A DNA stretch of 64,000 bases from positions 1-64,000 of the forward strand of contig NZ_JACJQG010000053.1 in assembly GCF_014696435.1 (NCBI RefSeq), read 5' to 3'. The stretch is from Calothrix anomala FACHB-343 (GTDB lineage Bacteria > Cyanobacteriota > Cyanobacteriia > Cyanobacteriales > Nostocaceae). Shown here piece after piece: positions 56,601 through 64,000 of the stretch. Under the pieces are notes generated by a model, which saw only the letters and a list, made by a program, of their open reading frames with translations, did not search any database and was not told the origin of the DNA. Within the stretch, counting starts at the first letter, position 1. Each line of letters opens with the position of its first letter. Position numbers and translations under genes: made by a program.

Positions 56601-57710
56601 TTAAAATGTAACTACACTTCTAATTGATTCACCTATGTGCATTAATTCAAAGGCATCATTAATTTGTTCAATGGGCATTACATGGGTAATTAAATCATCA
56701 ATATTAATCTTTCCTTCCATATACCAATCAACAATTTTCGGCACATCTGTACGTCCTCTGGCACCGCCGAAGGCTGAACCTTTCCACACGCGCCCTGTTA
56801 CTAATTGGAAAGGACGAGTACTAATTTCTTGTCCCGCACCAGCAACACCAATAATTACACTAACACCCCAACCTTTGTGACAGCATTCTAAGGCTTGGCG
56901 CATTACTTTGACATTGCCGATACATTCAAAAGTGTAATCCGCACCACCTTTGGTTAAGTCAACTAAATAAGGAACTAAATCACCTTCGACTTCTTGGGGA
57001 TTTACAAAATGTGTCATCCCAAATTTTTCGGCTAAGGCGCGTTTGCTGGGATTAATATCTACCCCAACAATCATATCTGCTCCCACCAGCCTTGCTCCTT
57101 GGATGACATTTAAGCCTATCCCCCCTAAGCCAAATACTATTACCTTTGCACCTGGTTCTACTTTGGCTGTATAAATAACTGCGCCTATACCTGTGGTAAC
57201 ACCGCAGCCAATGTAACAAACCTTATCAAAGGGGGCATCCTCGCGAATTTTAGCAACGGCAATTTCCGGTAAAACTGTATAGTTGGCGAAGGTAGATGTG
57301 CCCATATAATGATGAATCATTTCGCCACCGATACTAAAGCGACTAGTACCATCAGGCATGACACCGCGTCCTTGAGTAGGGCGGATAGCTTGGCAGAGAT
57401 TGGTTTTGAGACTGAGACAATATTCACACTGACGACATTCTGGGGTGTAAAGAGGAATAACGCGATCGCCTGGTTTTACACTAGTTACACCAGCACCCAC
57501 ATCGACAACTACACCTGCGCCTTCATGCCCTAAAATGGCGGGAAACAAACCTTCAGGATCTTCACCAGAAAGAGTAAATGCATCGGTATGACAAACACCA
57601 CTCGCTTTGATTTCTACCAAAACTTCACCAGCTTGTGGCCCTGCTAATTGAACGGTTTCTATAGTTAATGGCTTACCTGCGCCGTAAGCGACTGCGGCTT
57701 TAACATCCAC
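56601..57710 (-). CDS. frmA: S-(hydroxymethyl)glutathione dehydrogenase / class III alcohol dehydrogenase
   Basis: Oxidises the formaldehyde-glutathione adduct with NAD and also reduces S-nitrosoglutathione. 369 residues. Catalytic zinc site in SGVCHTDAF and GHEGAGVV; structural zinc site [15 protein letters not shown]; Rossmann motif [19 protein letters not shown]. The start is GTG (57708-57710), with AGGAGGG 7 nt upstream, which settles it. No S-formylglutathione hydrolase gene is adjacent. Confidence 0.96.
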   Translation of the reverse strand: MDVKAAVAYGAGKPLTIETVQLAGPQAGEVLVEIKASGVCHTDAFTLSGEDPEGLFPAILGHEGAGVVVDVGAGVTSVKPGDRVIPLYTPECRQCEYCLSLKTNLCQAIRPTQGRGVMPDGTSRFSIGGEMIHHYMGTSTFANYTVLPEIAVAKIREDAPFDKVCYIGCGVTTGIGAVIYTAKVEPGAKVIVFGLGGIGLNVIQGARLVGADMIVGVDINPSKRALAEKFGMTHFVNPQEVEGDLVPYLVDLTKGGADYTFECIGNVKVMRQALECCHKGWGVSVIIGVAGAGQEISTRPFQLVTGRVWKGSAFGGARGRTDVPKIVDWYMEGKINIDDLITHVMPIEQINDAFELMHIGESIRSVVTF

Positions 57711-57778
57711 GCCTTAGCCCTCCTGTATACAAGTTGCGTGCGTTAATGGGCTTTTATGAGTTTACAGAAATTTGACGA

Positions 57779-58026
57779 TCAAGGGCTAGGGAGACAAGGT
57801 GAGAAGGGGGACAAGAAAGACAAGGGGGGGGACTTCCAACTAAAAAAATATTCCATCGCTGTGTATGCAGAGGAGGCAGAGGAGGCAGAGGAAGCAGAGG
57901 AGAAATAATTTGCCACTATGAAAATGGCATAATTTATTTTCTGGAAGTACCGGGACAAGGAAGACAAGGGGGACAAGGGGGAATAATGACAAATGACAAA
58001 TGACAAATGACCAATGACAAATGACT
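57779..58026. repeat. Repeat cluster upstream of avtA, containing a small MITE-like element
   Basis: GGGGGACAAG units flank an element at 57830-57951 with inverted ends (GGACTTCCAACTAAAAAAAT and the complement of TTTATTTTCTGGAAGTACC). Its core is a GCAGAGGAG minisatellite. The right end matches the repeat end at 51661-51685. ATGACAAATGACAAATGAC units follow to 58026. Confidence 0.82.
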
Positions 58027-58165
58027 AATTTTGTTAAAATGTCATTCTTTAGTTAGATTAATAAATGATGGAAATAGCTTTCTGAGCAATGATGTAAACT
58101 TTTGCTAGTAGAAATTCCCTCATAAGAATTTAGTCAATTCCTCAATAAATTATTAGTCACAGCCT

Positions 58166-59449
58166 ATGAATCCTGCCCTTACAAAAATTGGCGCTCAAAT
58201 GTCTAACCTGACCGGCGTGCGAGCGATTATGAAAGATATTATCGAAACGCTGCAATCTGGCGCGGGGCAGGAATTGATTAACTTGAGTGCGGGTAATCCG
58301 TTGATTTTGCCTGCTGTGGAGCAGTTATGGCGCGATTGTACAGCAGATTTGCTGGCTAGCTCGGAATATGGTGAAGTGGTTTGCCGTTACGGCTCTAGCC
58401 AAGGTTATGCACCATTAATAGAAGCGATCGCGAATGATTTTAATCGGCGCTACGGTTTACAATTAACTTCTCGCAATATTTTAATTACTCCTGGTAGTCA
58501 AACTTTATACTTCTACGCCGCTAATGCTTTCGGTGGTTACACGACTACAGGCGAACTCAAGCAAATAGTTTTACCTTTAAGTCCTGATTACACTGGTTAT
58601 GGTGGACTTTGTCTAGCACCGGAAGCATTAGTTGCTTATAAACCAGCTTTAGATATTGATGCGCCTGCGCACAGATTTAAATATCGTCCTGACTTCAGCC
58701 AACTTTCTATTTCTGAAAGTACAGGTTGTGTGATTTTTTCTCGTCCCTGTAATCCTACAGGTAACGTTCTCACCGATGAAGAAGTGAGAAAAATCGCGGC
58801 TTTAGCTGCACCTTATGATGTGCCAGTATTAATTGACTCCGCCTATGCGCCGCCTTTCCCCGCGCTGAATTTCACGGATATGTCGTTAATATTTGAAGAA
58901 AATATCCTGCATTGCACCAGTTTATCGAAAGCTGGCTTACCAGGGGAAAGAATCGGGATTGCGATCGGTAATGAAAAGACTATTCAAGTTCTCGAATCAT
59001 TCCAAACTAATGCTAGCTTGCATTCCTCCCGATATGGACAAGCGATCGCAGCGCGAGCGATCAATTCTGGCGCGTTAGCGGAAATTGCCGAACAAGTCAT
59101 TCGCCCCTTCTACCAAAACAAATTCACTGTATTAGAAAATACCTTGGATGCAGCCATGCCCAAGGACTTACCTTGGTTCCTACATCGCGGTGAAGGCGCA
59201 ATCTTTGCTTGGTTGTGGTTACAAGATTTACCAATTACTGATTGGGAATTATACCAAGAATTGAAGAAAGTCGGTGTAATTGTGGTTCCTGGTAGTACCT
59301 TCTTCCCCGGTTTAAAAGAAGAATGGCCGCATAAACAACAATGTGTGCGGATCAGCCTCACCGGTAGCGATGAAGAGTTGGTAACCGGGATGCGTCGCTT
59401 GGCGAAGGCGGTAGAACAAATATATCAGAGTGCAACTGTCAGCGCTTAA
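58166..59449 (+). CDS. avtA: Valine--pyruvate transaminase
   Basis: A PLP-dependent class I aminotransferase that interconverts valine plus pyruvate and 2-oxoisovalerate plus alanine. 427 residues, normal length. Seen: LSAGNPLILPAVEQLWRD, YGSSQGYAPLIEAIA, ITPGSQTLYFYAANAFGG, SRPCNPTGNVLTDEEV, and the PLP lysine in CTSLSKAGLPGERIG. The match to AvtA is strong along the length. Single gene. Confidence 0.93.
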   Translation: MNPALTKIGAQMSNLTGVRAIMKDIIETLQSGAGQELINLSAGNPLILPAVEQLWRDCTADLLASSEYGEVVCRYGSSQGYAPLIEAIANDFNRRYGLQLTSRNILITPGSQTLYFYAANAFGGYTTTGELKQIVLPLSPDYTGYGGLCLAPEALVAYKPALDIDAPAHRFKYRPDFSQLSISESTGCVIFSRPCNPTGNVLTDEEVRKIAALAAPYDVPVLIDSAYAPPFPALNFTDMSLIFEENILHCTSLSKAGLPGERIGIAIGNEKTIQVLESFQTNASLHSSRYGQAIAARAINSGALAEIAEQVIRPFYQNKFTVLENTLDAAMPKDLPWFLHRGEGAIFAWLWLQDLPITDWELYQELKKVGVIVVPGSTFFPGLKEEWPHKQQCVRISLTGSDEELVTGMRRLAKAVEQIYQSATVSA

Positions 59450-59544
59450 GAGAAGGCAGCGCCTTGACTTCGCTCGGCGCTAGAGAAAGTGGTAGGGTGT
59501 GTTATGCCGCAGGCTAACGCACCATCTAAAATTGCAATTAAATA

Positions 59545-60177
59545 ATGGGAATGAACCGCGAAGACGCGAAGAACGCGAAGAAGAAAAGAAAAAAAGGGAT
59601 TAATCCAATATCGCCCAGGGAAAGTCCAAAATTGGATGATTGGTTAGATATTGGTAAGATTGTCGCGCCTCAAGGATTGGCTGGAGAAATGCGGGTGTAT
59701 CCCAATACCGACTTCCCGGAACGATTTGAGGTAGCTGGAAAACGCTGGTTGTTGCGTCCAGGAGCGACAGAACCCCAGCCTGTAGAATTGCTGGAAGGAC
59801 GTTACATTGAAGGAAAAAATTTATACGTTATTAAATTAGCTGGGGTGAACAATCGCAACCAAGCTGAGGAATTGCGCGATTGTCAGTTAATGGTACCAAT
59901 AAGCGATCGCCCCCAGTTGGCAGAAGATGAATTTTATGTACCCGATTTGCTAGGCTTGGAAGTGTTTTTGCAAGTATCAGGGGAACTGGTGGGTAAGGTG
60001 GTAGATATAATTCCTGCTGGTAACGATTTATTAGAAGTGGAGTTAGATCCAGCATTTGCACCGAGTAAGAAACAGAAGAAAGTTTTAGTTCCCTTCGTAG
60101 AAGCGATCGCGCCTGTAGTAGATATCCAAGGTGGGCGCATTGAAATTACACCCCCACCAGGGTTATTGGAAATATAA
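59545..60177 (+). CDS. rimM: Ribosome maturation factor RimM
   Basis: Binds S19 and helps 16S rRNA 3'-domain processing. 210 residues. The RimM domain (about 32-120, [47 protein letters not shown]) is followed by a PRC-barrel (about 128-205, [41 protein letters not shown]). The first ~20 residues ([14 protein letters not shown]) come from a GAACGCGAAGA-type spacer repeat, so the N-terminal extension is not native to the family. No internal start codon lies between it and the conserved part. Confidence 0.95.
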   Translation: MGMNREDAKNAKKKRKKGINPISPRESPKLDDWLDIGKIVAPQGLAGEMRVYPNTDFPERFEVAGKRWLLRPGATEPQPVELLEGRYIEGKNLYVIKLAGVNNRNQAEELRDCQLMVPISDRPQLAEDEFYVPDLLGLEVFLQVSGELVGKVVDIIPAGNDLLEVELDPAFAPSKKQKKVLVPFVEAIAPVVDIQGGRIEITPPPGLLEI

Positions 60178-60262
60178 TTTTGGGCATTGGGCATTGGGCA
60201 TTGGGCAGAGAAACAATTTTGAATTTTGAATTTTGAATTTTGAATTTTTTGTCCCCCTTGTC
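60178..60262. repeat. GGGCATT and TTTTGAA tandem repeats between rimM and the Uma2 gene
   Basis: Four GGGCATT units (60181-60207), then at least four TTTTGAA units (60218-60248). The adjacent frame is open through the repeat, but the Uma2 start lies further downstream. Confidence 0.88.
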
Positions 60263-60308
60263 CTCCTTATCCAGTGCTACAATCCAAGCAGCATTGAGAC
60301 TTCAGCCT

Positions 60309-61007
60309 ATGGTTTCTCACGCCGAATCATTAACCCAAACAGAAGTCATCTACCCAGATAGTGACGGACAGCCAATGGCAAATAATACTGAACAATTTCG
60401 CTGGATTTTGGTTATCCAGCAAAATTTAGATTGGCTGTACGCCAACGATGGGAATGTATTTGTGGCGGGAGATTTATTTTGGTATCCGGTAGAAGGACGC
60501 AATAATATTTTTAATGCACCGGATGTTATGGTTGTGTTTGGTAGACCAAAGGGTAAACGCGGTTCTTATCAACAATGGAATGAATCAGGAATTCCACCGC
60601 AGGTAGTGTTTGAAATCCTATCTCCTAGCAATTCTCAAGATGAGATGGATAGAAAACTCCTGTTTTACGATCGCTACGGTGTTGAGGAGTATTACATTTA
60701 CAATCCTGAGAAAAATCAGTTAAGAGGTTGGTTGCGTGGTGAAGGAGGGTTAGATGTTATCCCCACGACTGCAAATTTACTCAGTCCCCGTTTAGGAATT
60801 CGCTTTGATTTATCTGGCGATGAGTTGCAAATTTATCGTCCTGATGGTACAAAGTTTTTTACTTATGTAGAAATTTGTCAACTTCTCGAACAAGAACGAC
60901 AACGTGCTGAAGCAGCCGAAGCGGCATTAGAAGCCGAAAAAAGGCGATCGCAACTTCTCGCTGATAGATTACGAGAAATGGGTATTAATCCCGAAGATTT
61001 GATTTAA
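60309..61007 (+). CDS. Uma2-family protein with C-terminal coiled coil
   Basis: 232 residues from the ATG at 60309 (MVSHAESLTQTEVIYP); the longer frame from 60240 runs through spacer repeats. The nuclease-like fold is marked by VAGDLFWYPVEG, APDVMVVFGRP (Asp), PQVVFEILSPSNSQ (Glu) and YGVEEYYIYNPE. A charged coiled coil (EQERQRAEAAEAALEAEKRR) ends the protein, as in many cyanobacterial members. Activity is unproven. Confidence 0.88.
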   Translation: MVSHAESLTQTEVIYPDSDGQPMANNTEQFRWILVIQQNLDWLYANDGNVFVAGDLFWYPVEGRNNIFNAPDVMVVFGRPKGKRGSYQQWNESGIPPQVVFEILSPSNSQDEMDRKLLFYDRYGVEEYYIYNPEKNQLRGWLRGEGGLDVIPTTANLLSPRLGIRFDLSGDELQIYRPDGTKFFTYVEICQLLEQERQRAEAAEAALEAEKRRSQLLADRLREMGINPEDLI

Positions 61008-61634
61008 AAATTATGTCTTCACCCTGTAGGGGGAAATTTTAAGCAAAAATTTTCCCTAAATTTATGTGGACTAACTAAAGTTAATCAACCTCTTGGATGC
61101 AAGTCATCTTGCCCGCTTTAATGCGTGAATTTAAATGTATGACAGCTTGCTTATCCTCTGTCAAAAGTAAGATTTTAAAATTGCTGAAACTAGCTTTAAT
61201 ATGACGTTTTGTGATTTATAACGGCAAAATTACTGATGCTGATTCGCAAAAATAAACAAATTTTTGATCCCCGCTTAGGTTTAGCTATTTATTCGCAAAA
61301 AATTTGTCATAACTCTTATATATGTTGTCCAAAATACCAATTTGTCTTATTGTAATCATTTACATAAATCAGGAATTTAATCGTAAAAATAATCTTAAAA
61401 ATCAGCTACATCGCCTGATAAATTTGTTACTCTGGCAGAGAATTCTTCATTGGTGTTTTTTCATATTTATTTTAGATTTGAGCGAATAACTGTCTGAAAC
61501 AGCGATTAATTTCCACCTTCCAGAGAAATACTGGGTAAATTTGTCACGAGTAAGATGACACTCAGCCTCTAGATAAGTAAACTTGCATACTGATTGAATG
61601 AATTCGTCACATCCTCATGTAATGGAGTTTGATA
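61008..61634. promoter_or_regulatory. Upstream region of phosphoketolase
   Basis: About 625 bp. An imperfect hairpin (AGGGGGAAATTTT ... AAAATTTTCCCT, 61028-61056) just after the Uma2 stop may end that transcript. The rest is AT-rich without a gene. GGAG at 61624-61627 is the ribosome-binding site for xfp. Confidence 0.5.
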
Positions 61635-64000
61635 ATGACTTTAGCAAGTCCGACTCAACCAAAGCCTTTAAAGGATGAAGAATTACGCAAAATAAACGCC
61701 TACTGGCGTGCGGCTAACTATCTTTCAGTAGGCCAAATATATCTGCTTGATAATCCGCTTTTACGAGAACCACTGAAGCTAGAACACGTAAAACCCAGGC
61801 TTTTAGGTCACTGGGGAACCACACCCGGTCTGAATTTTATCTATGTACATTTGAATCGGGTAATCAAAAAATATGACCTGAATACAATTTACATTGCCGG
61901 GCCTGGTCATGGCGGGCCGGGTATCGTTGCTAATACCTACCTGGAAGGTACTTACAGCAAGTACTACCCCAACATTTCTCAGAATGTTGAGGGGATGAAG
62001 CAACTTTTCAAACAATTTTCCTTCCCCGGTGGGATTCCCAGCCATGTAGCGCCGGAAACTCCAGGTTCGATCCATGAAGGTGGTGAACTTGGTTACGCAC
62101 TTGTCCACGCCTACGGTGCAGCTTTTGATAATCCCGATCTAATTGTGGCTGCGGTTGTCGGTGATGGAGAAGCAGAAACTGGTGCTTTAGCTACAAGCTG
62201 GCACTCTAACAAGTTTATTAACCCTGTCCATGATGGTGCGGTATTGCCGATTTTACACCTCAACGGGTATAAAATCGCTAATCCTACAGTATTATCACGG
62301 TTGAGCCACGATGAGTTAGAAAGCTTGTTTGTTGGCTATGGATATAAGCCTTACTTTGTGGAAGGTTCCGACCCAGCCGATGTGCATCAGCAAATGGCAG
62401 CAACTTTGGATACTATTGTTACTGAGATACAAAGTATTCAAAGAGAAGCTAGGGTACATGGGTTTACCCAACGCCCACAATGGCCGATGATTATTTTGCG
62501 GACTCCCAAAGGCTGGACAGGCCCCAAAGATGTAGATGGGAAAAAGACCGAAGATTTTTGGCGATCGCATCAAGTTCCCTTTGGCGAAATTGCGAAAAAG
62601 CCAGAACACCTGAAATTACTGGAAGATTGGTTAAAGAGTTACAAACCAGAAGAACTTTTTGACGAAAAAGGTAAGTTAATTCCCGAATTAGCTGAATTAG
62701 CTCCCCAAGGACATCGCCGCATGGGCGATAACCCCCATACCAATGGTGGTATAGTACTGCGGGAACTGACAATTCCAGAGTTCCAAAAATATGCCGTAGA
62801 TGTTCCCGAACCCGGTAAAGTCGAAGCCGAAGCCACCAAAGTTGCGGGTAAGTTTCTCCGGGATATCATGCGATTTAACGAAGAAACCCGCAATTTCCGC
62901 ATTTTCGGCCCCGATGAAACCCAATCCAACCGTCTAGATGCGGTATTTGAGGTTACAGACCGGACTTGGGCGGCGGATATCCTCCCGGAAGACGAACATC
63001 TATCACCCAATGGGCGGGTGATGGAAATGCTCAGTGAAACTTGCTGTCAAGGTTGGTTAGAAGGCTACTTGCTCACAGGTCGTCATGGGTTCTTCTCTTG
63101 CTATGAGGCGTTTATTCACATCATTGACTCGATGTTTAACCAACACGCCAAATGGTTAAAAACTACCCTGGATATTCCTTGGCGCAGACCAATTGCATCC
63201 CTAAACTACCTGTTAACTTCCCATGTTTGGCGACAAGACCACAACGGTTTTTCTCACCAAGATCCTGGTTTTATTGACCATGTAGCCAATAAAAAAGCAG
63301 AAGTTGTCCGCATCTATTTACCCCCCGATGCTAATACTTTGCTGTCAGTGACAGATCACTGTCTCAGAAGTAAGCATTACGTTAACGTCATTGTTGCGGG
63401 TAAACAGCCAGCTTTACAGTACTTAGACATGGATTCTGCCATTAAGCACTGTACTAAAGGCTTGGGTATTTGGGAATGGGCAAGTAATGATAAAGGTAGC
63501 GAACCAGATGTAGTCATGGCTTGTGCTGGTGATATTCCCACCTTAGAAACCTTAGCGGCTGTGGATATCTTGCGCCAGAACTTCCCAGAGTTAAAAGTGC
63601 GGGTAGTCAACGTAGTGGATTTAATGACACTCCAACCCAAAGGCGAACATCCCCACGGTTTAAGCAGCAAAGACTTCGACACAATTTTTACCACAGATAA
63701 ACCGATTATCTTTGCTTTTCATGGTTATCCCTGGTTAATTCATCGCCTAACCTATCGCCATACCAACCATCACAATTTACACGTGCGCGGTTTCAAAGAA
63801 GAAGGTACTACTACCACTCCCTTTGATATGGTTGTACTGAACGACCTCGATCGCTTCCATCTAGTAATGGACGTAATCGATCGCGTGCCAAAATTGGGTG
63901 CTAAAGCAGCTTACGTCAAGCAAATGTTGCAAGATAAGCTGATTGAGCATACGCACTACATTGAGCGTTATGGCGAAGATATGCCAGAAATCCGCAATTG
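61635..64000 (+). CDS. xfp: Xylulose-5-phosphate/fructose-6-phosphate phosphoketolase (3' end outside the window)
   Basis: A thiamine-diphosphate enzyme that splits xylulose 5-phosphate or fructose 6-phosphate with phosphate, giving acetyl phosphate. At least 788 residues are open to the window edge, close to the usual length of about 790-820. Signatures: [60 protein letters not shown], the TPP motif [15 protein letters not shown], and the [20 protein letters not shown] block. No internal stops. The ATG at 61635 has GGAG 7 nt upstream. It feeds acetyl phosphate to acetate kinase, whose gene often follows but is not in view. Confidence 0.95.
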   Translation, partial: MTLASPTQPKPLKDEELRKINAYWRAANYLSVGQIYLLDNPLLREPLKLEHVKPRLLGHWGTTPGLNFIYVHLNRVIKKYDLNTIYIAGPGHGGPGIVANTYLEGTYSKYYPNISQNVEGMKQLFKQFSFPGGIPSHVAPETPGSIHEGGELGYALVHAYGAAFDNPDLIVAAVVGDGEAETGALATSWHSNKFINPVHDGAVLPILHLNGYKIANPTVLSRLSHDELESLFVGYGYKPYFVEGSDPADVHQQMAATLDTIVTEIQSIQREARVHGFTQRPQWPMIILRTPKGWTGPKDVDGKKTEDFWRSHQVPFGEIAKKPEHLKLLEDWLKSYKPEELFDEKGKLIPELAELAPQGHRRMGDNPHTNGGIVLRELTIPEFQKYAVDVPEPGKVEAEATKVAGKFLRDIMRFNEETRNFRIFGPDETQSNRLDAVFEVTDRTWAADILPEDEHLSPNGRVMEMLSETCCQGWLEGYLLTGRHGFFSCYEAFIHIIDSMFNQHAKWLKTTLDIPWRRPIASLNYLLTSHVWRQDHNGFSHQDPGFIDHVANKKAEVVRIYLPPDANTLLSVTDHCLRSKHYVNVIVAGKQPALQYLDMDSAIKHCTKGLGIWEWASNDKGSEPDVVMACAGDIPTLETLAAVDILRQNFPELKVRVVNVVDLMTLQPKGEHPHGLSSKDFDTIFTTDKPIIFAFHGYPWLIHRLTYRHTNHHNLHVRGFKEEGTTTTPFDMVVLNDLDRFHLVMDVIDRVPKLGAKAAYVKQMLQDKLIEHTHYIERYGEDMPEIRN

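Noticed and set aside
56396-56611. Overlapping small frames on both strands between the DUF4864 gene and frmA
   Set aside because: They translate spacer repeats (GCCCAATGCC and GGCTTCCGCC types).
1-64000. tRNA, rRNA or known riboswitch
   Set aside because: No T-arm-like GGTTCGAATCC with a matching cloverleaf and no recognisable riboswitch core found by eye; a covariance-model scan would be needed to exclude them firmly.

Overview
The window comes from a cyanobacterium, most likely a filamentous one of the Nostocales type. The evidence is a chlH (chlorophyll synthesis) gene, dense GCGATCGC (HIP1) octamers in coding and intergenic DNA, a xisH/xisI pair, a TPR-CHAT protein, Ser/Thr kinases of the cyanobacterial type, and many intergenic heptamer/octamer tandem repeats (TTGACTG, CCAATGC, GGGGACAA, TTTTGAA types). 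No tRNA, rRNA or CRISPR array was found.

Layout. 1-1.1 kb: the 3' end of an IS200/IS605-type tnpB sits inside a diguanylate cyclase gene whose first GGDEF domain is cut. 1.3-7.8 kb: a giant RTX/VCBS-repeat secreted protein. 8.4-13.2 kb: housekeeping block (aat, a small conserved gene, rpsN, nth, rseP, serS). 13.4-20.3 kb: DUF3611 protein, PadR regulator with a CCB1-like cytochrome b6f assembly factor, a DUF3155-like protein, a GAF histidine kinase resembling Hik2, and two paralogous exported proteins, one carrying S-layer homology domains. 20.8-24.5 kb: small accessory genes rich in nuclease folds (DUF2171, Uma2, XisI, XisH, PIN). 24.6-28.6 kb: chlH. 29.3-30.9 kb: two further nuclease-fold genes and a tandemly duplicated gene end. 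31.2-35.3 kb: an LpxB-related protein, then an RDD-PDZ membrane protein behind a kinase-RDD fusion. 35.5-41.5 kb: a TPR-CHAT gene and an unknown gene between two directly repeated elements of about 685 bp. 41.6-48.1 kb: ctaB-ctaA divergent from coxB-coxA-coxC (aa3-type cytochrome oxidase and its heme A supply). 48.7-57.7 kb: a second kinase, a membrane-anchored PstS-like protein, cyanase, a PvuII-type DNA methyltransferase, an SGNH hydrolase with a DUF4864 protein, and glutathione-dependent formaldehyde dehydrogenase. 58.2-64 kb: avtA, rimM, a Uma2 protein and the start of phosphoketolase, which runs off the end.

Genes that work together: ctaA/ctaB make heme A for the CoxABC oxidase next door. 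rseP and nth overlap and probably share a transcript. xisH-xisI-Uma2 form a tight cluster. The kinase-RDD and RDD-PDZ genes are 5 bp apart and share a membrane domain. PadR and the CCB1-like gene are close neighbours.

The most unusual structure is the pair of about 685-bp elements at 35492-36177 and 40807-41489. Each contains a 21-bp-phased array whose CTCAT-type tokens fall at exact multiples of 21 bp over 273 bp, followed by a long hairpin whose loop is inverted between the copies. Other points of interest are a 172-bp MITE with 11-bp target duplications nested in another repeat, intergenic-type repeats that have become coding sequence in the CHAT protein, and hairpin modules shared between different outer repeats.
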